This document shows positions 28,781 to 29,918 of a stretch of 29,918 bases of DNA, piece after piece. Within the stretch, counting starts at the first letter, position 1, and every line of letters begins with the position of its first letter. Position numbers and translations under genes: made by a program. The notes below the pieces were generated by a model. That model was not told the origin of the DNA and made no database searches. It worked only from the letters and a program-made list of their open reading frames with translations. The DNA comes from Leptospira ellisii (GTDB lineage Bacteria; Spirochaetota; Leptospiria; Leptospirales; Leptospiraceae): the NCBI RefSeq assembly GCF_002811955.1, contig NZ_NPEF01000016.1, forward strand, positions 1-29,918. Direction: 5' to 3'.

Positions 28781-29918
28781 ATGCCCCGACTCGAATTTCA
28801 AACCGCTTCGGAACCCGATCTGAATTCCCCCGAATCCGTTTTGTATCACGCCGCTTCGGTCGCGTTACGCGCCTCTTCTCCCCGGGACTCCGTCCGCAAA
28901 TTCCTACTCGAACACGATCTGACCGGAAATATCAGACTTCTATCAATCGGAAAAGCGGCGTATTCGATGGCGATCGCGGCCTCCGAAATTCTCGGAGAAC
29001 AGATCCGACGCGCCTTGATCGTGACGAAATACGGACACGCCGCTTCCCTTCCGCAAGGATGGGAATGTATCGAAGCGGGACATCCGATTCCGGACGAACA
29101 AAGTCTGCGCGCGGGAAGAAGGACGGAGGAATTCTGTTCCGATCTCGAACCCGAAGATCTCGTTTTGGTTTTATTATCCGGCGGAGGTTCTTCCCTTTTG
29201 GAGATCCCCGCGAACGGATTGGAGTTGGAGGATTTGATCCGGTGGAATCGGATTTTATTGGAATGCGGAGCCGACATCTCCGAAATCAATTCCGTACGAA
29301 TCCGTCTTTCCGGGATAAAAGGGGGAGGACTTCTGAAGAAAATCCTTCCCGCGCGTTCGGTGACGTTGGTTCTTTCGGACGTATTGGGAGACGATCTTTC
29401 CAAGGTGGCGTCCGGACCCATGACGCCCTCGGAAACGGAAACTGATTCCGTTTATAGAATATTCAAAAAATATAATTTAATACCGGACCGTAAAACGGAG
29501 CGGATTTTCTCCGCGAATAAATCTTCCGGGACGAATTCGGAACGCGATTCGGAAATCCGGGAATACACTTCGGATCGGAACACCATCTATTGTATCGGAA
29601 ATCTGTCCCTCGCGTTAGACGCGATCGTCGGAGAATGGAATTCGCGGAGACTTCGGGCGTCCGTATTGACCTCCTTTTTGAATTGCGAGGCCAAGGAAGC
29701 GGGATCTTTTTTGGGTTCGATCGCGCTCGAATTCTCCCGAACCGTAAAGGAACCCGCCCTGCTTCTCTGCGGCGGAGAAACGATCGTCACGCACGACGGC
29801 AAAGGCAAGGGAGGAAGAAATCAGGAACTCGCCTTGGCCTTTGCCAAACGGATCCGCGGTAAGAAAGGGATTTTTCTTTTGTCCTTGGCGACGGACGGCA
29901 GCGACGGTCCCACCGACG
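28781..29918 (+). CDS. Glycerate 2-kinase (GckA/TtuD type, MOFRL domain), 3' end missing
   Basis: The frame is open from ATG 28781 through the right edge (379 residues seen; the family usually has about 410-450). It phosphorylates glycerate to 2-phosphoglycerate, feeding glycolysis. The N-terminal domain carries the active-site Lys58 (SIGKAAYSMA), KYGHAA, EAGHPIPDEQS and the nucleotide loop LSGGGSS (132-138). The MOFRL domain is recognised by LLCGGETIV, GGRNQELAL (Arg346) and LATDGSDGPTD at the edge. There is no Shine-Dalgarno sequence before ATG and a TATAGT hexamer lies a few bases upstream, so a leaderless transcript is possible. It is divergent from the epoxide-hydrolase-like gene. Confidence 0.93.
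   Translation, partial: MPRLEFQTASEPDLNSPESVLYHAASVALRASSPRDSVRKFLLEHDLTGNIRLLSIGKAAYSMAIAASEILGEQIRRALIVTKYGHAASLPQGWECIEAGHPIPDEQSLRAGRRTEEFCSDLEPEDLVLVLLSGGGSSLLEIPANGLELEDLIRWNRILLECGADISEINSVRIRLSGIKGGGLLKKILPARSVTLVLSDVLGDDLSKVASGPMTPSETETDSVYRIFKKYNLIPDRKTERIFSANKSSGTNSERDSEIREYTSDRNTIYCIGNLSLALDAIVGEWNSRRLRASVLTSFLNCEAKEAGSFLGSIALEFSRTVKEPALLLCGGETIVTHDGKGKGGRNQELALAFAKRIRGKKGIFLLSLATDGSDGPTD

Overview
The window reads as chromosomal DNA from a spirochaete of the genus Leptospira, probably one of the species with higher GC (a hand count of one stretch gave about 50% GC; I did not compute it for the whole window). The assignment rests on the overall gene set, a probable LipL31 lipoprotein, a seven-helix membrane-anchored AraC regulator, an LptD/UppP envelope cluster and Leptospira-like intergenic sequence. 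I see no phage, insertion sequence, CRISPR array, tRNA or rRNA.

Layout. (1) 1-590 is an odd left edge. The first 65 bases are a perfect inverted copy of 522-586, the 3' end of a TPR gene, and the two copies enclose a GC-rich, hairpin-rich spacer. (2) 516-2669, minus strand: asnS followed by the TPR gene. (3) 2751-6744, plus strand: folD, a CE7-type esterase homologue whose catalytic His is apparently Asn, cysS and a SpoU-type rRNA methyltransferase that seems to start at a non-standard codon. (4) 6875-9649, plus strand: a lipoprotein lipase, then two translationally coupled genes of unknown function. (5) 9726-23977, minus strand: ten genes with overlaps or gaps of at most 48 nt, in the order hisD, panC, mfd, lipL31, uppP, lptD, a polyprenyl-phosphate sugar transferase, gatC, gatA, hisF. 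(6) 24075-29918: xth on plus, converging on a small unknown gene through one shared hairpin; a 7TM-AraC regulator; a sterol-desaturase-type enzyme; an epoxide-hydrolase-like enzyme on minus; and a glycerate 2-kinase that runs off the right edge.

How the genes fit together. The long minus-strand cluster combines histidine biosynthesis (first and last genes), pantothenate synthesis, transcription-coupled repair, lipid-carrier recycling (UppP), LPS export to the outer membrane (LptD), initiation of a surface polysaccharide on undecaprenyl phosphate, and two subunits of the tRNA amidotransferase. Because asnS is present, that amidotransferase probably serves mainly Gln-tRNA(Gln). Most of the window is conserved housekeeping. 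The parts most worth a second look are the edge inverted repeat, the esterase with a missing catalytic His, the ATA-start candidate, the unknown gene pair at 8127-9649 and the regulator/desaturase neighbourhood.
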